A stretch of 64,000 nt of DNA from Platanthera guangdongensis (GCA_039583875.1 CM077163.1:228276646-228340645), one strand, 5' to 3'. Shown: positions 39,326-49,363, numbered from the stretch's first letter. The notes: generated from the sequence alone by a model not told the origin. Numbers and translations are program-made.

Positions 39326-39872
39326 CAGCTGAGTGGTGGCAATCTTATGGCGCTTCAACTCCAAACCAAAGAAGATTTGGCATAAAAATGCTTAGCCTTA
39401 CATGCAGTGCATCCGGTTGTGAGCGAAATTGGAGTTTTTTTGAACACGTAAGCTTTTAAAATTTATTATCATTTATCAGTGATTTATATTTTATATATTA
39501 AAGATAACTTATTTATATGATTACTGTTTATTGAAGATACATAACAAAAAAAGAAACATACTAGCTCAACAACGCTTGAATGATTTAGTATTTGTGAAGT
39601 ACAATCGAGCATTGAGACGTCGATATGGTGCACGTGATCGCATAGATCCAATTCCGTTGTCAGATATTGATGATAACAATGAAAAGTTGATGGAAAGAAT
39701 GGAAGAAGATAATGATGCTGAGGCTGAGCGGGAGGACTTGGTCTTTGATGATGAGTTATTAACTTGGGGCACAGTTGCTAGTGCCACTGGAGTTGAAGAA
39801 GAAATTTATCGCACACGATTATCGAAAAGAAAAAATGTGATTCCTTCAGCTACAAAGACACTTGAGAAATAA
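39326..39872 (+). pseudogene. hAT E transposase, C-terminal dimerisation exons
   Basis: Upstream of a donor GTAAGC at about 39449 the sequence reads LSGGN-like, then MLSLTCSASGCERNWSFFEH, the conserved SxSGCERNWSxFE block. After an AT-rich intron (to about 39537, acceptor TTGAAG) the frame 39531-39872 reads IHNKKRNILAQQRLNDLVFV, KYNRALRRRYGARDRIDPI and an acidic tail, with a TAA at 39870-39872. A strongly acidic stretch (39885-40067) follows the stop. Confidence 0.8.
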
Positions 39873-40067
39873 AGCATTTCGAAGATGAAAAGTTCTACTT
39901 CATTAGTCATTAGAGAGGCTACTACTCCATTAGTCATTAAAGAGGCTAACACTCCATTAGTCCTCAGAAATGTTGATGATGTCGATGAAGAGGAATTTGA
40001 AGACAACGAAGAAGAAGATTATAATGATAGTAGAGAAGACGATGAAGACAGTCTTTTTAGAGGATGA

Positions 40068-40733
40068 GTAGCTAGGTGAGTAATAGATTATTTAAATTTC
40101 AGAGTACTTTAATTATTTTATTTAAATTATACATTAATACATGTTTTCTGATTGCACAAATAATAATATTTTTCAGGATTGTTTTTCAAATGGTGCCTCT
40201 CGATCTTCTGATCGGAACACTTGATGTCGCTATTTGATTGCCACTTCGATCTTCTGGCTGGACTATTTTATGTTGCATATTTAATTCACGTTTTATTGTG
40301 TTATTGAACTTTGATGTGCTTATTACATTGTCCTTCCTTTTGTTGTGATTTTTCATGTTAGTATTTTACTCTCATTTTGCTCAATATAAATTTTGATGTG
40401 ATATTTCTTTTTCTATAATAAGAGTGTTTGGTTCATGCTATCTTACTGATGCCACGTTTTGAAATAACATTATAATTTCATATGAAGGTAATCTAGTTGT
40501 TGGCCTAAATTGGTGAGTGAGTTAGTTCAGTTTTTTGTTCTCGTAGTGCAAAAGTTGCTTGAATTGAAGAATCAAATTCAGTTCACATGCAAAGAATGAC
40601 CAAACAACATACTTATATGACAACTATTTTGATATTTGTGTGTTTTTTATGGATTGTCTTTATGGATTAGAACCTGCTTTTGTTTAATGAACTACATTTT
40701 TGTACTATTTGGTTCCAAATTCAAGAATTACAA
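40068..40733. other. non-coding 3' region of hAT E
   Basis: AT-rich sequence without a gene, probably the transposase 3' untranslated region. The short open frames here have no recognisable content. Confidence 0.45.
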
Positions 40734-40860
40734 AATTTCAGCGAATTGGGCGCCCAATTCGCTCAATTTCAGCGAATTGGGCGCCCAATTGGCTCAATTT
40801 CAGCGAATTAGGCGCTCCATTCGCTCAATTTCAGCGAATTGGGCGCCCCATTCACTCGAT
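40734..40860. repeat. four tandem 31-bp units, each an inverted repeat, near the right end of hAT E
   Basis: Units start AATTTCAGCGAATTGGGCG at 40734, 40765, 40796 and 40827. Inside each, GCGAATTGGGCGCCCAATTCGC is close to a perfect palindrome in unit 1 and degrades in the others. Each unit can fold into a hairpin. Such arrays may be transposase-binding subterminal sites. Confidence 0.88.
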
Positions 40861-40982
40861 TTCCTTTTCCCCCCATTATTGCGCCTCACGTGCCTCAGGC
40901 GCACGCCTGCGCCTTGCGCCTAGGCTCCAGGGCCCCTTTGCTCCTCGGTGCGACTTGCACCTTTGACAACATAGGATTCACC

Positions 40983-41661
40983 AGAGAAGTATCGTAGAAT
41001 AGTTGGAAAACTGAACTACCTTACCTTGACTCGTCCTGACATTGCTTGTGCTGTAAGTAAGGTCAGTCAGTTCATGACTGCTCCAACTATCTCTTAATGA
41101 GAATCTGTTCTCCGAATTGTCAGGTACATAAAGAAAGATCATGGTCTCGGGATATCATACAAGAATCGAGGTCATTCTAATATTGAGGCATACTGTGACT
41201 CTGACTGGGCAGGCTGCTTAGCCACCCGAAAGTCAACCACGAGATTTGCTATCTTTTTGGGTGGGAATCTCGTCTCCTGGAAGAGCAAGAAACAGACCAC
41301 GGTTGCTAGATCTAGTGCTGAGGCGGAATATCGAGCTATGTCCCACTCTGTTGCTGAGATCATGTGGGTTAGACAAATTCTTGGTGAAATCGGGTACTCT
41401 GTTCAAGATCCCACTCTTCTATGGTGTGATAATCAGGCTGCGATACAGATAACTACTAATCCCGTGTTTCATGAACGCACAAAACACATAGAGGTCGACT
41501 GCCAATTCGTAAGGGAGAAGTATGAATGACTTATTTCTCTAAGTAACGTGAAGACCGGAGATCAGTTTGCAGATATTCTTACCAAGGGAGTTACATGAGT
41601 CAAAATGAACTTTATATGTAACAAGTTAGGTCTGGGAAGTTCCCACGACCCAACTTGAGAG
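40983..41661 (+). pseudogene. RNase H of Copia D
   Basis: It resumes with [20 protein letters not shown], then past stops AYCDSDWAGCLATRKSTTRF, LVSWKSKKQTTVARSSAEAE, AEIMWVRQILGEIGYS and LWCDNQAAIQITTNPVFHER. TKHIEVDCQFVREKYE and DQFADILTKG follow. These are the Asp, Glu, Asp-bearing blocks of Copia RNase H. The purine tract ACTTGAGAG precedes the 3' LTR. Confidence 0.88.
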
Positions 41662-41714
41662 TGTTAGGCTCATTAATCTCATCTCGTGTATACTGTTTGT
41701 AGGTTGTTCTCTAC

Positions 41715-41798
<84 letters not shown>

Positions 41799-41845
41799 CC
41801 TTGGACCTCTATTGGAGGTACCAATCATTCCAATACCATGTAACA
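41662..41845 (+). repeat. 3' LTR of Copia D with a long (TA)n microsatellite
   Basis: Homologous to 30250-30361 but 72 bp longer, because a TATATATA tract of about six dinucleotides has grown to nearly 40 (about 41718-41794). It is flanked by GTAGG. Confidence 0.92.
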
Positions 41846-41850
41846 GTAGG

Positions 41851-42448
41851 TTTATGCTTACTCCACACACTTCTCAACTCCAAGTAGTTCAACGTATTCT
41901 CTGATACCTATATTCGTATCCTGGACAAGGGCTCGTATATAAGCCCTCCTCGTCTCTATCTCTCATTGCCTACTCTAATGCTGATTATGCTGGATCCCTG
42001 GATGATTGTCGTTCCACAAGTGTTTTTTGTACATACTTTGGTGGACATCTTGTTACTTGGTGAAGTAAGAGGCAATCTGTCGTCGCACGCTCATTTGCAG
42101 AAGCTGAGTATCGATCATTGGCCTCTGTCGTATCTAAACTCACATGGCTAGAAAGCCTTCTAGGAGATCTGTGTGTCAAACTCTCCTCGCCTACCACCTT
42201 GTTCCGCGATAGTCAAGCTGCTATTCATATTGCCAAAAATCTTGTGTTTCATGAACGTACCAAGCATATAGAGGTTGATTGTCACTTTATTCGGGAAAAT
42301 GTTCAACTCAGGAAATTGTATTTGAGATATGTTCCTGCTACTGAAGAAATCGCTGATATTCTTACAAAAGCGCTACCACGACCTTTATATTTTCAGTTTT
42401 TGTCCAAGCTTGGTTCATATGACTTGTATGCTCCAGCTTGTGGGGGAC
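41851..42448 (+). pseudogene. Copia A polyprotein, part 4: RNase H
   Basis: It continues after D: AYSNADYAGSLDDCRSTSVF, a stop, then SKRQSVVARSFAEAEYRSLA, LFRDSQAAIHIAKNLVFHER, TKHIEVDCHFIRENVQLRKL and ADILTKALPRPLYFQFLSKL. It ends before the purine tract TGTGGGGGAC and the 3' LTR. Damaged but clear. Confidence 0.9.
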
Positions 42449-42648
42449 TGTTGAAGAAATTATAAAGAAAAACCCATCTTGATGGCCCATGTAAAGCTCT
42501 CTTAGTGATTAATCTCACATCTTGGGATAGAGTTTAGATTCTCCTCTCTCCTCTTATATATGTACAAATACTTGTGATGTATTAAGTGAATTTTTATGAG
42601 ATTGATAAAATCATGATTTTTCTCTCACTATGTTTGCTATTTCCTACA
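42449..42648 (+). repeat. 3' LTR of Copia A (200 bp)
   Basis: It pairs with 1486-1689 and is followed by the target duplication AACTT (42649-42653). The next 76 bp (42654-42729) are host flank without a recognised gene; they read LSNINDAFSEQVVKLC in one frame before a stop. Confidence 0.93.
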
Positions 42649-42734
42649 AACTTAATTAATAATTCAGGCTCTCAAACATCAATGATGCATTTTCAGAGCA
42701 AGTAGTGAAGTTGTGTTAAGAATTCTACAGCTGA

Positions 42735-42990
42735 TGATACACCTTAGTCACATCAAGAACATAACATGAAACTTACATTGCATTAAACCAACATAAAAGG
42801 AATATGGATACAATCGGGAGATAACTCCCGCAAAGCACCTGGATGTTGGGTCCTCCTAGACACTGCACTCTCCAAGAGAGCCCAAAACACAAAGACTTCG
42901 AAGATAGGAAAGACTCCACTTATAGGGATCCGTATATAGATGGAGTCCCACACTACAAGACACAATACATAATAATGCGTATACACATCA
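42735..42990 (-). repeat. 3' LTR of element I (256 bp)
   Basis: It pairs with 52535-52789; GTATATAGATGG on the plus strand gives TATA-like words on the minus strand in both copies. It is flanked by GCTGA. The 99 bp to 43089 are the end of the I internal region. Confidence 0.88.
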
Positions 42991-43089
42991 CCACACCTGG
43001 TCTGAAAAGTGACCTTGTTCCCAACTTTGAGCCTGGAAGGGTCCCAATGGCGTGTCGGCGAGACTCGCACGACTACTCTGGCGGGCGGA

Positions 43090-43441
43090 TAATACCAACG
43101 CATGGGAGAGGCTCGACAAGGGGGAGGGCCGACCGACAAAGAGAGAGAGAGAGAGAGTTTGGGTTGGAGGAGAAGAAGAGGGAGCAACCCTCTTTCACTT
43201 AATTGATCCAAAGATAATAACAAAGAGCAAAGTTCACCCTCTTACAGTTGAGGGGTCAAATATCATAAACACAACATAAGCTTAATAAGAAAAGAAAGGA
43301 GACTTGGGTTCAAGTTTGTCCCCCTAAACCGGCGTCGAGCTCGCCCGGTTCCACGTTCCCTATGCCACGAACCACACCCGACTCACGCGGCCTTCACATG
43401 TAAACATGCCATGGGGGTCTTCCACCTGAAGATTGGTAACA
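43090..43441 (-). repeat. 3' LTR of J (352 bp)
   Basis: On the minus strand it begins TGTTACCAATCTTCAGG and ends TTGGTATTA. A GA-rich tract lies near 43140-43160. The pol tail KDKANFPDGGIVT runs right up to it. Confidence 0.88.
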
Positions 43442-43743
43442 ATACCGCCGTCTGGAAAATTGGCCTTGTCCTTAAGGTAGTAGTCCGGGAATTGTCAGCA
43501 AAAATCATCCCGGAGGAGCCAGGTGGGGTTGCTAGTCGGGTGGTGGCGCTATGCAAGTGTAGCCTGTATGTGACGGCCCCGATGCGGCTTATGACTTCGA
43601 AGGGGCCGAAAAAAAGCGGTGCCAACTTTGGGCACGACCGTCGTGTGGCGCTGAGTTCGCGGTGGAGTTTGAGGAAGTCCTCCCCCACTTGGAAAGAGAG
43701 ATCCCGACGCTTCCGGTTGGCAAAAGATAACATCTTCGCTTGA
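43442..43743 (-). pseudogene. integrase tail and truncated chromodomain of J
   Basis: The frame 43743-43383 reads RKRRDLSFQVGEDFLKLHRE, KLAPLFFGPFEVISRIGAVT and YRLHLHS, the GPF/Y-type end of the integrase. It then shifts; in another frame the remnant QFPDYYLKDKANFPDGGIVT follows, which is where a Reina chromodomain ends. Most of the chromodomain is deleted. Confidence 0.72.
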
Positions 43744-44554
43744 GCCCGTCAGAAATTGTACTTCAAACTATCGTGTCACGATCCTGGAGATGGTCGGCTA
43801 AATTAGCCACGAGGCACTCCTCCAGAAGGTGTCGTACCACTGATGACGGTGCTTGCCCATAGACTGTCTCGAACGTTTATGTGTTCGCCGCGTGGTGATA
43901 AGCTGTGTTATAAGAGTACTCCGCCCAGCACAGCCATTTGGCCCAAGTACCCGACCGCTCGCCGATGAAACATCGAAGGTAAGTATCTAAGCACCGGTTG
44001 AGCACCTCGAATTGCCCGTCCGACTGCGGGTGATAGGCCGTACTTATGCGCAGGCGAGTGCCTTGTAGACGAAAAAGGTATGTCTAAAAACTGCTGAGAA
44101 ACAGAGGGTCGCGGTCGCTCACAATGGAGCGAGGAAAATCATGTAGGTGCACGATCTCGGCAATGAAACTGTCGGCCACTGTGGCGGCTGTGTATGGGTG
44201 GCATAGATGAATGAAATGCGCATATTTCGAAAGCCGGTCCACGACCACCAAAATGCAGTCGAACCCGCTCGAACGGAGAAGCCAGGTGATAAAATCCATG
44301 GTGATATCCTCCAAGATCCGCTCCGGGATCGGAAGGGGCTGAAGTAAGCCGCTGGGGAATATGGTCTCGTACTTCACTTTTTGACAAGGAAGACAAGAAA
44401 CCACGTAGGCCTTGACCTGACAGAGCATATGAGGCCAATAAAGTGAAGCCGCAAATCGTTGGTAAGTGCGGAAAGCACCCGCATGGCCGCCCGACGGAGT
44501 GGAATGGAATTTGTCTAATATAGACGGTATGCTGGAGGAGGCGGCTGAAAGCAC
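43744..44554 (-). pseudogene. integrase of J
   Basis: The zinc finger (HSTPSGGHAGAFRTYQRFAA, CLPCQKVKY) and first part of the core (EDITMDFITWL, VVVDRLSKYAHF, IVHLHDFPRSIVSDRDPLFL) are open in 44554-44084. The rest (TAYHPQSDGQFEVLNRCL, WAEYSYNTAYH) continues in another frame. The catalytic Glu region reads DGQFEV, so the Glu is still present. Confidence 0.85.
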
Positions 44555-44581
44555 GAGGCGTCCCCGATGGAATAGGTGGCC

Positions 44582-45396
44582 TCAGATGAGCGAGTAAAGT
44601 GGATGAGCTTTCAGGTTAGCCAGGAGGGCTCTCCGGATGAGAGCCAGGCTGGGGTCCCGTTCGAAGTCCAACAGGATTGGGGCTGCATTGTCCCAAACTG
44701 GCCGAGAAATGGCAGATAGTTTTGGTGCTTGCGACTGACGGGATAGGGCTTCCGCCGCCCGGTTCGCCCGTCCGGGGCGGAACTCAATGGTGCAGTCATA
44801 ACCCAACAGTTTGACAACCCAAAGTTGTTGCGTCGGAGTAGCAATCTTTTGTTGTAGTAAGTAGCGAAGACTGTTGGTCGGTGCGGACCATGAAGGGGCG
44901 GCCCAAGAGGTAAGGACGACAATGTTGGACTGCGAGAACGAGGGCCATGAGTTCATTCTTGTAAGCCGAGGGGCTCCGAATTGCCGCCGAAAAACGCGAC
45001 TGTAGTAAGCAATATGCCGTCCGAATTGCAACAGAACGACACCGACGCTCGTGTCGGATGCGTCACATTCCACGCGGAAGGGTTGCTGAAAATCAGGCAT
45101 GGCCAAAACCGGCCCTTGAACTAGAGCGGATTGGAGCGCGGCGAAAGCGATCATGGCGGCGGGCGGCCACGAGAACGGGCCGTCTTCCGAGAGCTTCAAC
45201 AATTGGGTGAGGGGGCGGGCCAACACCCCGTAGTTCTTGATGAACCGCCGATAGTTCCCGGTGAGACCAAGGAAACCGTGAACATCCCGAAGGGACGTGG
45301 GTGTCGGCCACCGAAGAACCGCTTGAATCTTGTCTTTATCCATTGCCACGCCTTTGGACGAGATGGTGTGACCAAAGTACCTAACTGTCGTCGTGC
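44582..45396 (-). pseudogene. RT end and RNase H of J, first copy of a duplicated block
   Basis: The frame 45349-44582 reads MDKDKIQAVLRWPTPTSLRD, GFLGLTGNYRRFIKNYGVLA, FSWPPAAMIAFAALQSALVQ and VECDASDTSVGVVLLQFGRH, then on to LLGYDCTIEFRPGRANRAAE. This is the Gypsy connection and RNase H. The part 44983-45398 is repeated at 45399-45814. Confidence 0.85.
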
Positions 45397-45814
45397 CTGC
45401 CGCCGAAAAACGCGACTGTAGTAAGCAATATGCCGTCCGAATTGCAACAGAATGACACCGACGCTCGTGTCGGATGCGTCACATTCCACGCGGAAGGGTT
45501 GCTGAAAATCAGGCATGGCCAAAACCGGCCCTTGAACTCGAGCAGATTGGAGCGCGGCGAAAGCGATCATGGCGGCGGGCGGCCACGAGAACGGGCCGTC
45601 TTCCGAGAGCTTCAACAATTGGGTGAGGGGGCGGGCCAACACCCCGTAGTTCTTGATGAACCGCCGATAGTTCCCGATGAGACCAAGGAAACCGTGAACA
45701 TCCCGAAGGGACGTGGGTGTCGGCCACCGGAGAACCGCTTGAATCTTGTCTTTATCCATTGCCACGCCTTTGGACGAGATGGTGTGACCAAAGTACCTAA
45801 CTGTCGTCGTGCCA
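44983..45814. repeat. 416-bp tandem duplication within RT/RNase H of J
   Basis: GCCGCCGAAAAACGCGACTG starts at 44983 and again at 45399. The two 416-bp copies differ at about five positions by eye. 416 is not a multiple of three, so the duplication itself shifts the frame. Each copy spans from the RT connection to the start of RNase H. Confidence 0.93.
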
Positions 45815-46559
45815 AAAGAGCAATTCTTGCGACTTAAGGCGAGGTGGTGTTGCCGGATCATCAAGAAAGTACGAGCAACATGTTGTAGGTGTTCCTGCCA
45901 AGAGTGACTAAAGACCAAGATGTCATAAAAAAATCTAGCACATGCTTACAGAGTACCGGGCGGAAGTTGTCATTCATCGTTGCTTGAAAAGTAGCCGGGG
46001 CATTGGTGAGCCCAAACGACATAACCAGAAACTCGAAGTGACCATCATGAGTCCGGAAAGCTGTCTTTGGGACATCGTCCGGTCGGACCCAGATTTGATG
46101 ATAACCCGCCCGGAGGTCGAGTTTCGTAACGTAGGCGGTGCCGTGAAGCTCATCCAAGAGCTCCTGAATCACCGGGATGTGGTATTTATCCGGAACCGTG
46201 ACTTTGTTGAGCTCCCTGTTGTCAACACAAAAACCCCATCTTCCGTATTTCTTGCGAACCAACAGGACCGGGCTGGAGAACGGGCTTGCACTGGGTCGAA
46301 TGAGGCCGCCAAACATTTCCCGCACAAAGCGTTCGATCTCATCTTTCTGGGTGTGGCCGTAGCGGTAAGGACGGACAGAGACGACCGCCACACTTGGATG
46401 GAGCGCAATCGGTTGATCGGTCGGTCGCACCGGTGGAAGGCCCGGCTGTGCGGAAAAAATATCCCGAAAGTACTTGAGGAGGTGCTGAAAATCCGCTGCT
46501 ATAGGCAAGGTGACGGTCGTATCCGTTTGTAGGGGCCATAGCCATGCCAAAAAATCCAC
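45399..46559 (-). pseudogene. reverse transcriptase of J, with the second copy of the duplicated block
   Basis: The frame 46559-45861 reads LPIAADFQHLLKYFRDIFSA, RKKYGRWGFCVDNRELNKVT, YVTKLDLRAGYHQIWVRPDD and EFLVMSFGLTNAPATFQATM. The catalytic box then reads RFFYDILVF in the next frame (45918-45196): the first Asp of the usual F-x-D-D is a Tyr, so the enzyme is dead. HLALSRKNCSFGTTTVRYFG and the connection follow. Confidence 0.87.
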
Positions 46560-46697
46560 GTCCGCTACCCGAGTGAGAGCTTAAAAAGAAACTGGTGACC
46601 GTAGAAGAGCCGAATCGCCCACCAGGCGGCAAAGGCTGCCCTGGTGCTGAAAGTGCACGGCCTTTGTGGTCCAATTCACGCGGACATCCCTCAAGGT

Positions 46698-47099
46698 CTA
46701 GAGCCATGCCACTCCCAATATCACGTCGATACCGCCCAACTCGAACACATAGAAGTCCGCTGTGAGCGGACACGACCCCACAGAGAGAGTCAAGTTCGAG
46801 CATTGCCCCTGAGTCGGCCGTCGGCGGCCTTCGCCTAAGCAAACGGAGAAGTCCGACGATGGAGAAGTAGGTATGGCGAGGTCGCGTGCCAATTGAGTCG
46901 AAATGAAATTGTGACTTGCTCCGCTATCGATCATCACAATCACGGGGTGGTCGAGAACCACCTCGACCAACTTCATCGTCCGAGGTCCGGTAAGGCCTCC
47001 CATCAAGTAGAATGGAAGTTCCAACACATGGAGGGCAACACCAATGGGTTCCGGTCGGGTGTCATCATCATGAGTGACGATGTCGTCGAAATTGGCCAT
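46698..47099 (-). CDS. protease of J
   Basis: The frame reads VVLDHPVIVMIDSGASHNFI with an intact Asp-Ser-Gly, then TQLARDLAIP and FYVFELGGIDVILGVAWL. It is open for 133 residues. It is followed by a stop-containing linker (TLRDVRVNW type) before RT. Confidence 0.85.
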   Translation of the reverse strand: MANFDDIVTHDDDTRPEPIGVALHVLELPFYLMGGLTGPRTMKLVEVVLDHPVIVMIDSGASHNFISTQLARDLAIPTSPSSDFSVCLGEGRRRPTQGQCSNLTLSVGSCPLTADFYVFELGGIDVILGVAWL

Positions 47100-47120
47100 A
47101 ATGATTTCGGTATCGTAATC

Positions 47121-48104
47121 TCAAAAGAGGGCGTGAAACTCCTTCGCCGCGCATTCATGGTTCGGGGAGTAGGGTTGGCGACAACAGAAATACAACCCCT
47201 TGCGGCGAAGTTCATTGTATTTGTTGTTGGAGAAACGATGGGGAGGTCCGGCCCGCCCCGGGCGAACGCCCCCAACCGGCGGTGGCCGCTGGCCCAGGTC
47301 ACGGGTGGGCAGGGAGCAGTTGACGGAATGTCCGCTAGGCGGAGGGTGGCGGGTACCGAGATCAGCGTCTGCCGCGCGAGCAAGCTCCAACAACTTCGAG
47401 ATTGTCCGGGGATGATGTGTTCAGATGAGGGAGCGGATGGTGGGCATCAGCCCCTAGAGGAAGAACCCCAAATGGTGGTTGGGCGGAAGTCCTGGAACCC
47501 TCGTGACAAGTGCTACGAATTCATCGATGTAACTATCCAGATCAGCCGTTTGGCAGACGCTGCAGAGGCGCTAAACGACGGAGCTGGTGTAACACACATT
47601 ATAACGGCTTATCATCTCGTGCTTGAAATTTTCCCATGAAATCACGAGCTGAACTTGACGGATCCAACGCGCCCAATGGAGGGCCGAGCCGTGGAGTCCG
47701 ACAACGGTCGTGCCGACTCTGTCCGCCGACAGAGTGAGATGAAGGTCGAAGAGTTGCTCCGCGCGCGCGATCCAGCCCATCGGGTCCACGCCGGAGAACG
47801 AGTGAACATCCAATGCTAGGGCGGAACGGCCAGGAGGAGGTGCGTGGGAGGTGGGAAGAAAATGAGGCGGCATCCCCAAAATGGAGCCCGTGTCGGCAGA
47901 AGAAGTCGATCCCATCTGTTGCGCGTGGGCGGCCGGGGATACGATGGCGTTCAGGCAGCCGAGGAGGACAGCCTGACCGGCGAGGATCACGTCGATGGAG
48001 GACTGGATGGCATCCATGCGGTTGTCGTGGTCGTCGAGCCTGGTGCGTGTGTCGTCCACCCCGTCAAGGGTTCCAGCGGGTGTGCTGCGAGTGTTCGGTG
48101 CCAT
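47121..48104 (-). pseudogene. gag of J
   Basis: The likely start is the Met at 48104 (MAPNTRSTPAGTLDG). Blocks: DSIQSS-like coiled stretch, SALALDVHSFSGVDPMGWIA, RAEQLFDLHLTLSADRVG and ALHWARWIRQVQLVISWENF, then KHEMISRYN. The frame ends at 47571; the tail, with a zinc knuckle (ELRRKGLYFCCRQPYSPNHE), is in another frame at 47393-47121. Related to the gag of element H. Confidence 0.83.
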
Positions 48105-48158
48105 CAAAAAGAGGGAAGGAGGACCAAAGGGTTCCGTCGGTAGGGCAGGCGGAGATGG

Positions 48159-48172
48159 CAGGTCGGACCAGT
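48159..48172 (-). other. primer binding site of J, matches tRNA-Tyr
   Basis: On the minus strand the sequence after the LTR reads AC then TGGTCCGACCTG. As I recall plant tRNA-Tyr, whose 3' end is AGGTCGGACCA, the first 11 bases match perfectly. The extra copy at 49350-49363 reads TGGTCTGACCTG (one mismatch). Confidence 0.65.
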
Positions 48173-48536
48173 TAATACCAATGCAAGGGAGAGGCACAAC
48201 AGGGGGGAGGGCCGGCCGACAAAGAGAGAGAGAGAGAGAAAAAAAAAGAGAGAGAGAGAGTTAGGGTTGAAGGAGAAGAAGAGGGAGCAACCTTCTTTCA
48301 CTTAATTGATCCAAAAATAATAACAAAGAGCAAAGTTCACCCGCTTATAATTGAGGGGTCAAATAACATAAACACAACATAATCTTAATAAGAAAAGAAA
48401 GGAGACTTGGGTTCAAGTTTGTCCCCCTGAACCCACCCGGCTCCACGTTCCCTGTGACCCGAGCCACACCCGGTTCGCGCGACATTCGCATGTAAACCTG
48501 CCAGGGGGGGAGTCTTTCGCTTGAAGATCGGTAACA
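48173..48536 (-). repeat. 5' LTR of J (364 bp)
   Basis: It pairs with 43090-43441 and 49364-49735. GA-rich and A-rich runs near 48223-48262 vary in length between copies. Confidence 0.88.
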
Positions 48537-48601
48537 TCAGATCAGATGAAACATAAAACTCTTAGAGGCGTCGTGGAAGGCTTGTTGTTGCAAAGTTGTG
48601 A

Positions 48602-49298
48602 GATGATGTGTTCGGATGCGGGAGCAGATGGTGGGCATCATCCCCTAGAGGAAGAACCCCAAATGGTGGTCAGGCGGAAGTCCCGGAACCCGCCTGACAA
48701 GTGCTACGAATTCATCGATGTAACTATCCAGATCGGCCGTTTGGCAGACGCTGCAGATGCGCTAAACGACGGAGCTGGTGTAACACACATTATAACGACT
48801 TATCATCTCTTGCTTGAAATTGTCCCATGAAATCACGGGCTGAACCTGACGGATCCAACACGCCCAATGGAGGGCCGAGCCGTCGAGTCCGACAACGGCC
48901 GTGCCGACTCTGTCCGCCGACAGAGTGAGGTGAAGGTCGAAGAGTTGCTCCGCACGCGCGATCCAGCCCATCGGGTCCACATCGGAGAACGAGGGAACAT
49001 CCAAAGCTAGGGCGGAACGGCCGGGAGGAGGTGCGGGGGCGGTGGGAAGAAAATGCGGCGGCATCCCCAAAATGGAGCCCGTGTCGGCAGAAGAAGTCGA
49101 TCCCATCGGTTGCGCGTGGGCGGCAGGGGACACGATGGCGTTTAGGAGGCCGAGGAGGATAGCCCGACCGGTGAGGATCGCGTCGATGGAGGACTGGATG
49201 GCATCCAGGCGGTTGCTGTGGTAGTCGAGCCTGGCGTGTGTGTCGTCACCCCCGTCAAGGGTTCCGGCGGGTGAGCTGCGAGTGTTCGGTGCCATCAA
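48602..49298 (-). pseudogene. second, partial gag of J from the tandem duplication
   Basis: The frame 49298-48762 repeats the N-terminal gag (MAPNTRSSPAGTLDGGDDTH, ALALDVPSFSDVDPMGWIAR, ALHWACWIRQVQPVISWDNF). It stops with the block duplicated from 47411 onward. It differs from the first copy by several percent, so the duplication is not recent. Confidence 0.82.
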
Positions 49299-49363
49299 AA
49301 AGAGGGAAAGAGGTCCGAAGGGTTCCGTCGGTAGGGCAGACGAAGATGGCAGGTCAGACCAGT

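Larger units (their letters stand above)
37545..40974 (+). mobile_element. hAT DNA transposon E inside the RT of D
   Basis: A perfect 8-bp duplication GATTCACC (37537-37544 and 40975-40982) flanks it. The ends are imperfect inverted repeats: CTGTATTGTCAAGGCGC on the left and, inverted, CTATGTTGTCAAAGGTGC on the right. AGGCGC-rich subterminal repeats follow at both ends (37556-37690 and 40880-40945). The transposase is on the plus strand with N- and C-terminal parts kept and the middle missing, so this copy is an internal deletion derivative. It is the youngest layer of branch A/D by position. Confidence 0.92.
30250..41845 (+). mobile_element. Copia LTR retrotransposon D, carrying a LINE and hAT E
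   Basis: Short LTRs (30250-30361, 112 bp; 41662-41845, 184 bp including a TA expansion) start TGTTA and end ATACCRTGTAACA. The flanks are GTAGG (30245-30249 and 41846-41850). A tRNA-iMet primer site follows the first LTR. Net of insertions it is about 5.2 kb. Gag, protease, integrase, RT and RNase H are in Copia order with scattered stops. Its insertion into element A makes it younger than A. Confidence 0.93.
1486..42648 (+). mobile_element. Copia LTR retrotransposon A, the outer shell of the nest
   Basis: The LTRs at 1486-1689 and 42449-42648 start TGTTGAAGAAATTAT and end TTTGCTATTTCCTACA. The element is flanked on both sides by the 5-bp duplication AACTT (1481-1485 and 42649-42653), so 41 kb of sequence is one insertion. 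Subtracting B, F and D leaves about 4.6 kb, a normal Copia size. Domain order protease, integrase, RT, RNase H marks it as Copia (Pseudoviridae type). It is decayed: most of gag is missing, the protease motif is mutated, and frameshifts and stops are spread along pol. Its two LTRs differ at roughly 5 percent of positions by eye, which fits its place as the oldest layer of this nest. Confidence 0.93.
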
